Below are positions 52,926 through 61,706 of a stretch of DNA of 64,000 bases, in pieces. Numbering within the stretch: position 1 is the first letter of the stretch; the number at the start of each line of letters is the position of its first letter. The notes beneath the pieces are model-generated. The model was given only the letters and a program-made list of their open reading frames with translations, made no database searches and had not been told where the DNA came from. This stretch comes from Neptuniibacter caesariensis. Lineage in GTDB: Bacteria; Pseudomonadota; Gammaproteobacteria; Pseudomonadales; Balneatricaceae. Where the stretch lies: contig NZ_CH724125.1 in assembly GCF_000153345.1 (NCBI RefSeq), forward strand, positions 447,738 through 511,737, read 5' to 3'. A program made the position numbers and the translations under genes.

Positions 52926-53648
52926 TTACCATACCTCTTTGAACGGGCGAACGTCCTGTTCAAAGGTCCAGGTGGATTTATGTTGCTTATGTAGTTGCCA
53001 GTATATTTCTGCCAGTTGGTCGGGTTGGAGAACGCCATCTTCCCCTTTGCTGGCATACATATCTGGGAACAGACTTGCGGTGTTATCGTTTTCAATAAGG
53101 CCATCTACAATGACATGGGCGACATGGATACCCTGAGGGCCCAGTTCTCTTGCCATACTTTGTGCCAATGCTCTCAGGGCGTGTTTTCCTCCGGAAAATG
53201 CTGCAAACCCGCTACTTCCTCTAAGGCTGGCTGATGCGCCTGTAAATAGAATGGTTCCCTTGCTTCGGGGCAGCATTTTTCGGGCAACTTCTCGTCCAAC
53301 CAAAAATCCAGCAAGAGCACACATCTCCCATACTTTGCGATAGACCTGAGTAGTCGTTTCAGTAAGGCCATATCTGACATTTCCCCCCACATTGAAAACA
53401 GTGACGTTGATTGGGCCAATCTCGGTCTCTACCTTTTCTATGAGTTGAACAACCTGTTGTTCATCTCGCGCATCTGAATGGATTGTGGTTATTGCGCCAC
53501 CCGAACTTTCAATTTGATTTTTGAGGGTTTCAAGATCGCCTCGACGGCGAGTGGCGACAATATGGAAGCCTTCGTTTGCAAAGCGTCTGGCGATAGCTGA
53601 GCCAAGATAGTCACCTGCACCGATGATTAGAGCTACCTGTTTAGTCAT
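52926..53648 (-). CDS. Short-chain dehydrogenase lacking the catalytic Tyr
   Basis: A 240-residue SDR. The cofactor motif reads GAGDYLGSAIARRF (about 11-24) and the structural VFNVGGN replaces the usual NNAG. The catalytic Ser is present in GASASLRGSSGF (about 140-150), but where YxxxK is expected the protein has FSGGK (FAAFSGGKHALRAL): Phe in place of Tyr. It may be inactive as a dehydrogenase or have another role. An AAGGAG site precedes the ATG at 53648; a GTG just before is also open. Confidence 0.82.
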   Translation of the reverse strand: MTKQVALIIGAGDYLGSAIARRFANEGFHIVATRRRGDLETLKNQIESSGGAITTIHSDARDEQQVVQLIEKVETEIGPINVTVFNVGGNVRYGLTETTTQVYRKVWEMCALAGFLVGREVARKMLPRSKGTILFTGASASLRGSSGFAAFSGGKHALRALAQSMARELGPQGIHVAHVIVDGLIENDNTASLFPDMYASKGEDGVLQPDQLAEIYWQLHKQHKSTWTFEQDVRPFKEVW

Positions 53649-53754
53649 CACTTTCTCCTTAGGCTCCTTAGGGATTGGTTGCCAAAAGCTTAGTATGAGA
53701 ACTAAAATAATTAAAATCGATTGTTTTGATGGCTATGATAGATGGTGGTTATGT

Positions 53755-54627
53755 ATGGAGTTGCAACAACTCAGGCTATTTCTCGCTGCGGCTGAATCGG
53801 AAAGCTTTACGCGCGGGGCGGAGCGCGCATTTGTATCACAACCTGCATTGTCTGCTTCAATCTCAAAACTTGAGGCCGAGATGGGGGTAAAACTTTTTAC
53901 CCGTAACAAACGCAACGTGGTATTGACTCCGGCGGGCAGAAAATTACTCAAGCGCGCAAGATTGATTGTAGGTGAGTGTGCCAAAGCCAAAGACGAACTT
54001 AAACATCATGAAGTGCAAAGGCGTCTCAGAATAGGTGTTATCAATACACTATCTATTAGTCATGTTGCTAGGTTGGTCGAGCAATACCGACGTGAGCACC
54101 CCGATCTGCAGTTGGATGTGATTGATGCCAGTGCAATTGAGATGGATAAGCTCGAAGAAGAAGATAAGATCGATCTGGCTTTAACGGTGCTACCCGATTC
54201 ACCCCGTTCTTCAAGAAAGTTCATCAATACGCATCTTTTGTTTACTGAGCCTTATGTATTAGCGCTGCCATTAAATCACCATTTAAGCCGCTCAAGCTCG
54301 ATTAGTTTATCAGAGCTGGAAGGAGAGCCGTTTATCGCTCGGTCACATTGTGAACATCGTAGGGTAGTGCAAGGCTTACTGAAAGCGCATAACGTCAGAC
54401 TTAATTTAGCCTATGTGGCCAATCAGGATGACAGGGCGCTGGCGCTGGTTTCTGCAGAAGTAGGTATTGCTATCGTACCGCAACATTATGAAGTGAGTAA
54501 CATCGTAAAGCTGCCGCTCGCTGAGGATCAGATCATGCGAAGTGTAGGCTTTGAGTGGGGTGAGGGAGGTAATATTGATGAGGTTAAACAGTTTGTAGAT
54601 TTTGCCGCTACGGCCCCGTGGGGCTAA
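53755..54627 (+). CDS. LysR-family regulator (CynR/BenM type)
   Basis: A 290-residue regulator with an N-terminal helix-turn-helix (MELQQLRLFLAAAESESFTR; VSQPALSASISKLEAEMG) and a periplasmic-binding-like effector domain (RRLRIGVINTLSISHVARLV). It is divergent from the SDR/HCCA-isomerase operon with about 100 bases between them, the classic layout for LysR control of its neighbour. The frame is open upstream, but the ATG at 53755 gives the normal start; its ribosome site is weak. Confidence 0.88.
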   Translation: MELQQLRLFLAAAESESFTRGAERAFVSQPALSASISKLEAEMGVKLFTRNKRNVVLTPAGRKLLKRARLIVGECAKAKDELKHHEVQRRLRIGVINTLSISHVARLVEQYRREHPDLQLDVIDASAIEMDKLEEEDKIDLALTVLPDSPRSSRKFINTHLLFTEPYVLALPLNHHLSRSSSISLSELEGEPFIARSHCEHRRVVQGLLKAHNVRLNLAYVANQDDRALALVSAEVGIAIVPQHYEVSNIVKLPLAEDQIMRSVGFEWGEGGNIDEVKQFVDFAATAPWG

Positions 54628-54641
54628 TAGGTAGAAGAGTG

Positions 54642-55976
54642 TTATGTGGCTATCTTTACACAGTTTCTTCCAGCGCGTTTGGCGGAATAGAGCGCAATAT
54701 CAGCGGCATTCAATAGATCACCGACTTCATTCATCGAGGCGTTGTAAGTCGCAACCCCGAAGCTGGCTGTCAGGTCAATCGATTCATTTTCTGTTTCAAT
54801 GACCATCTCTTCAATACGAAGGCGTACCTTTTCCGCAAACTTATACGCCTGATGCAGGTCGGTATTGGGCAGGATAAGCGCAAATTCTTCACCCCCGTAT
54901 CGAGCCGCAATATCGGTCCTTCTTATGGATTGTTTAAGTAAATCACCTACCAGCTTTATCGCATGATCACCAATGTTATGGCCCCAGGTGTCATTTATCT
55001 TTTTAAAGTAATCGATATCGATTACTACAGCACAGAGGTGATCAGTCGAGCGGTTTAGGAATTTTAAAATTTCGTCGCACTTTTGGTACAAAGATCGCCG
55101 ATTATCCAAGCCCGTCATTACATCAGTATGGGCGAGTCGCTCCGCTTTTTGGCGTGCTTCCTCTAAACGATAGTTGTGCTGCATCTGCTGGGTGAGATCG
55201 GTAAATGTGGCAAGGATAGCCGCTTTACTGTTATAGAAAATTTGCCTGGCATTCAAAGAAAGGTGAAATACTTGCCCCTCTTTAACATGCTCAAAGCGAT
55301 GGGAATCTATAAGAGCACCCTCGGCAAGTTTATCGCAGAGTTCCTGGGGGAAGTTAAACTGAGAAAACAAGCTGGTATCAAAATCACTTTTGTTACGCTC
55401 TTCAATCTGAAATAACGAGTTAGCTGCGTCATTATAGAAGAGGTGATCACCGTCAGAGATTCGGGTTACGGTAATGGGAAGGGGTGATGCACTGAATATA
55501 TAACGAAGGTTTTCTTCGTTGGTACGGTAGGCTTCTCGGCGTCTTCGGTCATCCGTTACATCAATCCCGCTGCATGCCAGGCCAATAATGGCCTGTGATT
55601 CAGGATCTCGCAGGGGCTCTACAACCAGGTCGAAGTACTCACAGTTTGGATCTCCCAAAACAGTTGGCATCTCAACCCGTTCACCAATGCCTGTTTCAAG
55701 TACTCGGCGTTTAATGACGCCCATACGATCTGCCAGATCTTTATCCAGAATGTCCCAGTCGGTTTTGCCAAGAACATCATCCTGTACAAAGCCCATATGC
55801 CCATTATAGAGCCAGGTATAGCGAAGTTCTGTATCGTGATGACAAAGAGCCATCGGACTCAGGCGTAGTGCAGTGAGGAAATTCTGCTCAGAGCGTTCAG
55901 CTCTTTCACAGCGTTTCCTTAGCTGCTCGATTTCACTTTTAAGTGAAGCGATAAGTTGTACCTGAGTATCTGGCAT
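54642..55976 (-). CDS. Cytoplasmic PAS-PAS-GGDEF diguanylate cyclase
   Basis: A 444-residue protein without TM helices: coiled coil (about 5-35), first PAS (about 36-150), second PAS (about 158-270), GGDEF (about 285-440). The active motif YGGEEF and the I-site RRTD five residues before it are intact, so it should be a feedback-regulated cyclase. The second PAS has a linker to the GGDEF that contains the helical LEEARQKAERLAHTDVMTGL. ATG at 55976 preferred to a TTG three codons earlier. Its neighbours give no clue to its signal. Confidence 0.9.
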   Translation of the reverse strand: MPDTQVQLIASLKSEIEQLRKRCERAERSEQNFLTALRLSPMALCHHDTELRYTWLYNGHMGFVQDDVLGKTDWDILDKDLADRMGVIKRRVLETGIGERVEMPTVLGDPNCEYFDLVVEPLRDPESQAIIGLACSGIDVTDDRRRREAYRTNEENLRYIFSASPLPITVTRISDGDHLFYNDAANSLFQIEERNKSDFDTSLFSQFNFPQELCDKLAEGALIDSHRFEHVKEGQVFHLSLNARQIFYNSKAAILATFTDLTQQMQHNYRLEEARQKAERLAHTDVMTGLDNRRSLYQKCDEILKFLNRSTDHLCAVVIDIDYFKKINDTWGHNIGDHAIKLVGDLLKQSIRRTDIAARYGGEEFALILPNTDLHQAYKFAEKVRLRIEEMVIETENESIDLTASFGVATYNASMNEVGDLLNAADIALYSAKRAGRNCVKIAT

Positions 55977-56120
55977 ATGTTTCAATATGGCACTTAAAGC
56001 CTGTTATCTTTGGGTTTGTAAGTATTTTAGCGTATGAATATTGCAATAAATGTGTCCTAATAAACTAGCTGATTTCCATTTGCCGGAAAAGCATCTTTAC
56101 TATTCTGTTTGGTTCTATGT

Positions 56121-56603
56121 CTATTCAACAGGAATGGCTGTGTCGTTCTTTACCTCACGTAGGGCGAAATTGGATTTCACCTGACTAACGCCGGGCAAGG
56201 AGAAGATCTTTTCATTTAGAAAACGATCGTAGGCAGCCATATTCTGAATAACGACACGTAGTATATAGTCGGCATCACCCGTAACTGCGAAGCATTGCAG
56301 CACTTCCGGATAATCTTTAACTGCGGCTTGAAACTCGGTTGCGTGATCCTGTTGATGCCTGATCAGGCTGACCATAATGATAACGCTGAGGTCGTATCCG
56401 AGCGCTTCCGGATCGATAATAGTCGTATGTTTCTTAAGTACCCCGTTTTCATCAAGTGCTTTTACTCGGCGCCAACAAGCGGCTGAAGATAGCCCAACCT
56501 GATCGGCGAGTTGCTGGTTTGAGATACGTCCATCCTGTTGCAAAATGTTGATGATTTGACGGTCGTAACGATCGAGTTCTATTGTCATGTATTCGTTTTT
56601 CAT
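56121..56603 (-). CDS. Lrp/AsnC-family regulator
   Basis: A 160-residue regulator: AsnC-type helix-turn-helix (DRQIINILQQDGRISNQQLA; VGLSSAACWRRVKAL, about 12-50), then the ligand-binding RAM domain (about 70-150) with VTGDADYILRVVIQNMAAYD. It is divergent from the indolepyruvate oxidoreductase operon, so it is the probable amino-acid-sensing regulator of that operon, comparable to BkdR or other Lrp proteins that activate catabolism. A 13-bp palindrome starts 10 bases before its start codon. Confidence 0.9.
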   Translation of the reverse strand: MKNEYMTIELDRYDRQIINILQQDGRISNQQLADQVGLSSAACWRRVKALDENGVLKKHTTIIDPEALGYDLSVIIMVSLIRHQQDHATEFQAAVKDYPEVLQCFAVTGDADYILRVVIQNMAAYDRFLNEKIFSLPGVSQVKSNFALREVKNDTAIPVE

Positions 56604-56612
56604 TTTTAAAAT

Positions 56613-56625
56613 GAAAGATTCTTTC
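56613..56625. promoter_or_regulatory. Palindrome at the Lrp-type gene start
   Basis: GAAAGATTCTTTC is a perfect 13-bp dyad around a central T, in the intergenic region shared with the oxidoreductase operon. AT-rich imperfect dyads are typical Lrp-family targets, so it may be an autoregulatory site. Related CTTTC segments recur at 56653 and 56693. Confidence 0.45.
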
Positions 56626-56842
56626 TATTAAATGCTACCACATTAATGTTCCTTTCATAAATAGACTGTATTGGCTGTAATTTCGAAAGCACCTTTCTCC
56701 GGAAACCTCATACACTGTCCAACCATTAATCAAAGGTAATTGATTCAGGTCAATGCGCTGAGGGGCGTTAATAGATCTGACCTGCTGGGCTAGCCCGCTT
56801 AATTACCTGAATAACTATAAAGACAAGATTGAGGTGGATGGC

Positions 56843-59800
56843 ATGGGCCATTACGACAAGCGCTTGGAGCAGGTTTCCGACGATAAAAAAATTCAGGCTG
56901 AAGAGATTACGGTTAAAAACTCTGAGGTTCTGAATGATCCTTCCCTGAATGGCAATGAATCAGTTCAATTAGATAACTATGAGCTTAATGATCGTTATAC
57001 ACGAGAAACAGGGCGTGTATTTCTGACAGGTACTCAGGCTTTAGTACGTCTGCCAATGATGCAGCGCCAGTTAGACCGGAAGAACGGTCTGAAAACAGCG
57101 GGTTTTATTAGTGGTTATCGAGGTTCACCACTTGGTGGTTATGACCAGGCACTATGGCAGGCTAAATCTCTCTTAAAAGATCACGACATTGAGTTTATCC
57201 CTGCAGTCAATGAAGAGTTGGGTGCTACGCTGGTTCTGGGTTCTCAGCAGGTGGAAACGTCAGCGGATAAAAATGTCGATGGTGTGTTCGGTATTTGGTA
57301 CGGCAAAGGCCCCGGTGTTGACCGTGCAGCCGACGCGCTGAAGCATGGTAATGCTTTCGGTAGCTCTCCAACAGGCGGTGTTCTGGTTGTTGCGGGTGAT
57401 GACCACGGTTGTGTTTCTTCCAGCATGCCTCATCAGTCGGATGCGGTGTTCATCTCATTCTTTATGCCAACCATTAACCCTGCCAACATCTCCGAGTATT
57501 TCGAATACGGTCTTTGGGGCATCGCGCTATCACGATTCAGCGGTACATGGGTAGGTTTCAAAGCGATCTCTGAAACTGTGGAAAGTGCAGCGTCGATGGA
57601 AATTGGCGAGCTACCTGAATTCAACATTCCAGAAGATTTCACCCCTCCGGCAGATGGCCTTCACTATCGTTGGCCTGATCTGCCGGGACCTCAGATGGAA
57701 ACGCGTATAGAGAAGAAACTGGAAGCGGTCGCTGCATTTGCTCGTGCTAACCCGTTGGATCGTCGCATTCTCGATGTTGAAGATGCCCGTATGGGTATCG
57801 TCACTACAGGTAAAGGTTATCTTGATCTGTTGGCTGCACTGGAAATGCTCGGCTTGGACGAAGACAAGCTACGCGCTCTGGGTATCGATATCTACAAGGT
57901 AGGTCTGGTTTGGCCTATTGAGAAAACCGGCATGATGGACTTTATCCGTGGTAAGGAAGAAGTGCTGGTAGTTGAAGAGAAGCGCGGCATTATCGAAAGC
58001 CAGATCAAAGAGCATATGTCGGCACCAGATGAAACTATCAATGTTCGTGTTGTTGGTAAGTATGACGAGCATGGCGAGCCTCTGGTTCCTTATGTAGGCG
58101 AACTTGGTCCGAATATGTTGGCCAAAGTTGTTGCCGATCGTATTACCCAACTGTTGGGTTCAGACTTCCGCGACCAGCTAGAGAAAATTGGTGTTCGAGG
58201 CAGTACCGCTTGTGATCCACAAGGTGTGCGACGCCTGCCATATTTCTGTTCAGGCTGTCCTCATAACAGCTCAACCAAAGTACCTGAAGGCAGTAAGGCT
58301 CAGGCAGGTATAGGCTGCCACGTAATGGCAAGCTGGATGGATCGTAATACTGAATCCCTGACTCAGATGGGTGGAGAGGGTGTTAACTGGGCATCTAAGT
58401 CTATCTTCCTTGAGAACAAGCATATCTTCCAGAACCTGGGTGAGGGCACTTACTTCCACTCCGGTTCCCTGGCGATTCGTCAGGCGGTGGCAGCAAAAAC
58501 CAATATTACCTTCAAAATTCTGTTTAATGATGCGGTTGCTATGACCGGTGGTCAGCCTGTTGACGGTGTGATTACCGTTCCTGCCATTGCGAATCAGGTT
58601 CACGCAGAAGGTGTGAAACGCGTAGCTATTGTCAGCGATGAGATCGAAAAGTATTCCGATAAAAGCATCTTCCCTGCATCTGCAACATTCCATGATCGTG
58701 CTGAGATGGACATTCTTCAGCGCGAACTACGTGAAGTAGAGGGTACGACGGTACTTATCTACGATCAGACCTGTGCAGCTGAGAAGCGTCGCCGTCGTAA
58801 GCGTGGCCAGTTTCCAGATCCGCAGAAACGTGCATTTATTAACCACAACGTTTGTGAAGGCTGTGGCGACTGCTCAGTACAGTCGAACTGCTTGTCCATT
58901 GTTCCTCTTGAGACAGAAAAAGGCCGTAAGCGCCGTGTTGATCAGTCTTCGTGTAACAAAGATTACTCTTGCGTTAAGGGGTTCTGCCCAAGCTTTGTAA
59001 CCATTGAAGGTGGTCAGCTACGCAAGGCTGCTGGTGTATCGCTAGGCGAAGCTTTTACTCAGAAACTAACCGGTTTACCACTACCAAAAGTCCCTGCATT
59101 AAATAGCCATTACAACCTATTGGTTGGCGGTGTGGGTGGTACGGGCATCGTGACGGTGGGTGCATTGATCACGATGGCTGCTCACCTGGAATCAAAAGGG
59201 GCTTCTGTACTCGATTTCATGGGCTTTGCTCAAAAGGGTGGCACGGTACTTAGCTACGTACGTCTTGCTCCTAAACCGAATGACCTTCATCAGGTTCGTA
59301 TAGAAACCGCTCAGGCGGATGCCATGATCGCTTGTGACATGGTAGTCGCAACAACGGATAAAGCACTAACGGTTTTACGTAAAGACCACAGCCGCGCTGT
59401 GTTAAACCTTGCTGAAATTGCGACGGCGGATAACGTCCTGTACCGCGACGCAGACATGGAATCAACACGGCGTGTGCGAATTCTTAATGAAGCAATGGGC
59501 GACGATCGTCTTGAATCAATTGATGCGAATCGATTGGCTGAAGCTCTGCTAGGTGACACCGTATTTTCAAATGTAATGATGCTTGGCTTTGCATGGCAGA
59601 GCGGGTTGATCCCGGTCTCTCTTGATGCATTGTTGCGTGCGATTGAGCTGAACGGCGTTGCCATCGACAAAAATAAGACCGCATTTAACTGGGGGCGAAT
59701 TGCCGCAGTTGAGCCTGACTTTGTAGAGCAGTCTGCCGGTGGCCATAAACCAGCACCTGAACTGACACTGGATGAAAAGATAAAGCGTAACACTGATGAG

Positions 59801-60403
59801 TTGGTTAAGTATCAGGATCAGGCTTATGCCGATCGATACAGCCAGCTGATTAGCCAGATCCGAAAAGCCGATGAAGCTCAGGGTAATAGCCTTGCGCTGA
59901 CTGAAACTGTGGTAACCCAGTTGTTCCGTCTAATGGCTTACAAAGATGAATATGAAGTTGCTCGTCTCTATACCGATTCTGATTTCTTAGAGCAGGTAGC
60001 GCAGACATTTGAAGGCGACTACAGCATTAAGTTCCACATGGCTCCGCCACTACTTGCGCGTGCGCTGGATCCTCAGGGGCGTCCGAAGAAGATGGAGTTT
60101 GGCCCATGGATGATGAAAGCACTGAAGTTTGTCGCGGGTTTCCGTAAATATCGCGGCACTATTCTGGACCCATTCTCTCGCCATAGTGATCGTAAACTGG
60201 AGCGCAAACTCCGCGATGACTACATGGTACTGATTGACAAGCTGAGCGCAGGTCTCTCCGCTGACAACTATGAAACAGCCCTGAAATTGGCAGATGCCCC
60301 ATCTGAAATCCGTGGTTTTGGCCCGGTGAAAGAGGAGTCTGCAAAGAAAGCTCAGGTTGTTACAGATGATTTGTTAGCAAATTTTAACAAGGCGGGCGCG
60401 TAA
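56843..60403 (+). CDS. Indolepyruvate ferredoxin oxidoreductase, large fused form
   Basis: A 1186-residue enzyme in which the alpha and beta thiamine-diphosphate subunits and the gamma subunit are fused. Arylpyruvates or related 2-oxoacids are oxidatively decarboxylated to acyl-CoA (family knowledge). Seen: N-terminal ISGYRGSPLGGYDQAL (about 90-105), the cluster-type segment CSGCPHNSS (about 470), an eight-iron-ferredoxin-like region with CEGCGDCSVQSNC (about 672) and CNKDYSCVKGFC, and the gamma domain VGGVGGTGIVTVGALITMAA (about 757-776). ATG 56843 is 8 bases after TTGAGG. The operon context suggests use in aromatic amino acid breakdown. Confidence 0.92.
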   Translation: MGHYDKRLEQVSDDKKIQAEEITVKNSEVLNDPSLNGNESVQLDNYELNDRYTRETGRVFLTGTQALVRLPMMQRQLDRKNGLKTAGFISGYRGSPLGGYDQALWQAKSLLKDHDIEFIPAVNEELGATLVLGSQQVETSADKNVDGVFGIWYGKGPGVDRAADALKHGNAFGSSPTGGVLVVAGDDHGCVSSSMPHQSDAVFISFFMPTINPANISEYFEYGLWGIALSRFSGTWVGFKAISETVESAASMEIGELPEFNIPEDFTPPADGLHYRWPDLPGPQMETRIEKKLEAVAAFARANPLDRRILDVEDARMGIVTTGKGYLDLLAALEMLGLDEDKLRALGIDIYKVGLVWPIEKTGMMDFIRGKEEVLVVEEKRGIIESQIKEHMSAPDETINVRVVGKYDEHGEPLVPYVGELGPNMLAKVVADRITQLLGSDFRDQLEKIGVRGSTACDPQGVRRLPYFCSGCPHNSSTKVPEGSKAQAGIGCHVMASWMDRNTESLTQMGGEGVNWASKSIFLENKHIFQNLGEGTYFHSGSLAIRQAVAAKTNITFKILFNDAVAMTGGQPVDGVITVPAIANQVHAEGVKRVAIVSDEIEKYSDKSIFPASATFHDRAEMDILQRELREVEGTTVLIYDQTCAAEKRRRRKRGQFPDPQKRAFINHNVCEGCGDCSVQSNCLSIVPLETEKGRKRRVDQSSCNKDYSCVKGFCPSFVTIEGGQLRKAAGVSLGEAFTQKLTGLPLPKVPALNSHYNLLVGGVGGTGIVTVGALITMAAHLESKGASVLDFMGFAQKGGTVLSYVRLAPKPNDLHQVRIETAQADAMIACDMVVATTDKALTVLRKDHSRAVLNLAEIATADNVLYRDADMESTRRVRILNEAMGDDRLESIDANRLAEALLGDTVFSNVMMLGFAWQSGLIPVSLDALLRAIELNGVAIDKNKTAFNWGRIAAVEPDFVEQSAGGHKPAPELTLDEKIKRNTDELVKYQDQAYADRYSQLISQIRKADEAQGNSLALTETVVTQLFRLMAYKDEYEVARLYTDSDFLEQVAQTFEGDYSIKFHMAPPLLARALDPQGRPKKMEFGPWMMKALKFVAGFRKYRGTILDPFSRHSDRKLERKLRDDYMVLIDKLSAGLSADNYETALKLADAPSEIRGFGPVKEESAKKAQVVTDDLLANFNKAGA

Positions 60404-60410
60404 GCGCCCG
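60393..60410 (+). other. Stem-loop over the oxidoreductase stop codon
   Basis: CGGGCGC (60393-60399) pairs with GCGCCCG (60404-60410), and the GTAA loop contains the TAA stop codon itself (60401-60403). There is no T-run, and the aminotransferase follows within 42 bases, so it is probably an RNA stability or processing element. Confidence 0.65.
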
Positions 60411-60451
60411 AGTCTTAGAAAGACAGACCCTTAAGAGATTAGGAATCAGCT

Positions 60452-61651
60452 ATGTTCGAAGGTTTACACGCAGTTCCCCAAGATCCGATTCTAGCGATGC
60501 TGGCGAGCTATCGAGAAGATACACACCCGCAGAAAATCGATCTGGGTATCGGGGTTTATAAAAATGATCAGGGTGATACCCCGATTATGCGAGCGGTACA
60601 GGTAGCAGAGGCCAGACTGCTGGCGACTGAAACCACAAAGAGTTATACAGCTCCCGCTGGCTCGCCTGTTTATAACGAACGTGTCGCTAAGTTGGTTTTT
60701 GGTTCAGACCATCCTGTACTTAACGATAAGCGAGTTGTTTCAGCTCAGACCCCGGGTGGCTGTGGAGCCCTACGCATGGCGGCTGAGTTTCTAAGAGGCT
60801 GTAACGAGGATAGTAAGGTATGGGTTAGCACACCCACGTGGGCAAATCATATGCCTTTGTTGGGTGGTGCGGGTCTAGAGATCTGCATGTACCCATACTA
60901 CGACCATGACAACAAAAACATCGATTTTCAGGCGATGCTTGATGCGCTGGAAAGCGCTGTGGCAGGGGATATCGTGTTGCTTCATGGTTGCTGCCATAAC
61001 CCAAGTGGCGCTGACCTTAATAAAGAACAGTGGCATGCCATAGCAGATCTGATGGAGCGCAAGGGCCTGATTCCATTTGTCGATATGGCCTATCAGGGCC
61101 TAGGTGCAGGAATCGATGAAGATGCCTACGGCTTGCGTATGTTGGCTGCACGTTTCCCGGAAATGGTTGCAGCGACTTCCTGCTCAAAGAACTTTGGCCT
61201 CTATCGGGAGCGCACAGGCACGCTGTTTATTGTTGCAGCAACACCAGAGCAGGCAGCAAATGCCGGCAGTCAGCTGTTCAGTAAGATCCGTAGTCATTAC
61301 TCCATGCCACCTTCTCATGGTGCAGCCATTGTAGAAACCATTCTGGGTGATACCGAGCTTTCTCAGACCTGGTTGGATGAGCTGGCTGTGATGCGTAACC
61401 GCATTCAAGGGTTACGTCAGAGTCTGGTTGCAAAAATTAGAGATTCAGCGATCGATCGTGACTTCTCTTTTATAGAGCAGCAATTTGGCATGTTCTCCTT
61501 TCTGGGGATTACCAGTGCTCAGGTCGAGGCACTGCGTTCACAGCACAGTATTTACATGATTGATTCCAGCCGCATGAACGTAGCGGGTTTGAATGATGAA
61601 TGTATGGACTATTTCGTATCTGCGTTAGGCGAGGTATTGCGAGCCAGCTAA
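60452..61651 (+). CDS. Class I aminotransferase (aromatic/aspartate type)
   Basis: A 399-residue PLP enzyme of the AspC/TyrB group. Seen: LGIGVYKNDQGDTPIMRAVQ (about 32-51), SYTAPAGSP, the HNPSGAD motif (about 185), DMAYQGLGAG (about 215) and the PLP-lysine in SCSKNFGLYRERTG (about 250). Between a 2-oxoacid ferredoxin oxidoreductase and an amino-acid dehydrogenase it is well placed to convert aromatic amino acids to arylpyruvates (inference). Aspartate as substrate cannot be excluded. Confidence 0.9.
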   Translation: MFEGLHAVPQDPILAMLASYREDTHPQKIDLGIGVYKNDQGDTPIMRAVQVAEARLLATETTKSYTAPAGSPVYNERVAKLVFGSDHPVLNDKRVVSAQTPGGCGALRMAAEFLRGCNEDSKVWVSTPTWANHMPLLGGAGLEICMYPYYDHDNKNIDFQAMLDALESAVAGDIVLLHGCCHNPSGADLNKEQWHAIADLMERKGLIPFVDMAYQGLGAGIDEDAYGLRMLAARFPEMVAATSCSKNFGLYRERTGTLFIVAATPEQAANAGSQLFSKIRSHYSMPPSHGAAIVETILGDTELSQTWLDELAVMRNRIQGLRQSLVAKIRDSAIDRDFSFIEQQFGMFSFLGITSAQVEALRSQHSIYMIDSSRMNVAGLNDECMDYFVSALGEVLRAS

Positions 61652-61706
61652 CGTTTTAAAAATTACATTTTCGCAAATTATAAAAATAAATAAGAGCCAA
61701 AAAATA

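Noticed and set aside
59311-59793. 160-residue minus-strand ORF inside the oxidoreductase gene
   Set aside because: It lies wholly antisense to a clearly conserved coding region and shows no recognisable domain; taken as a shadow frame.
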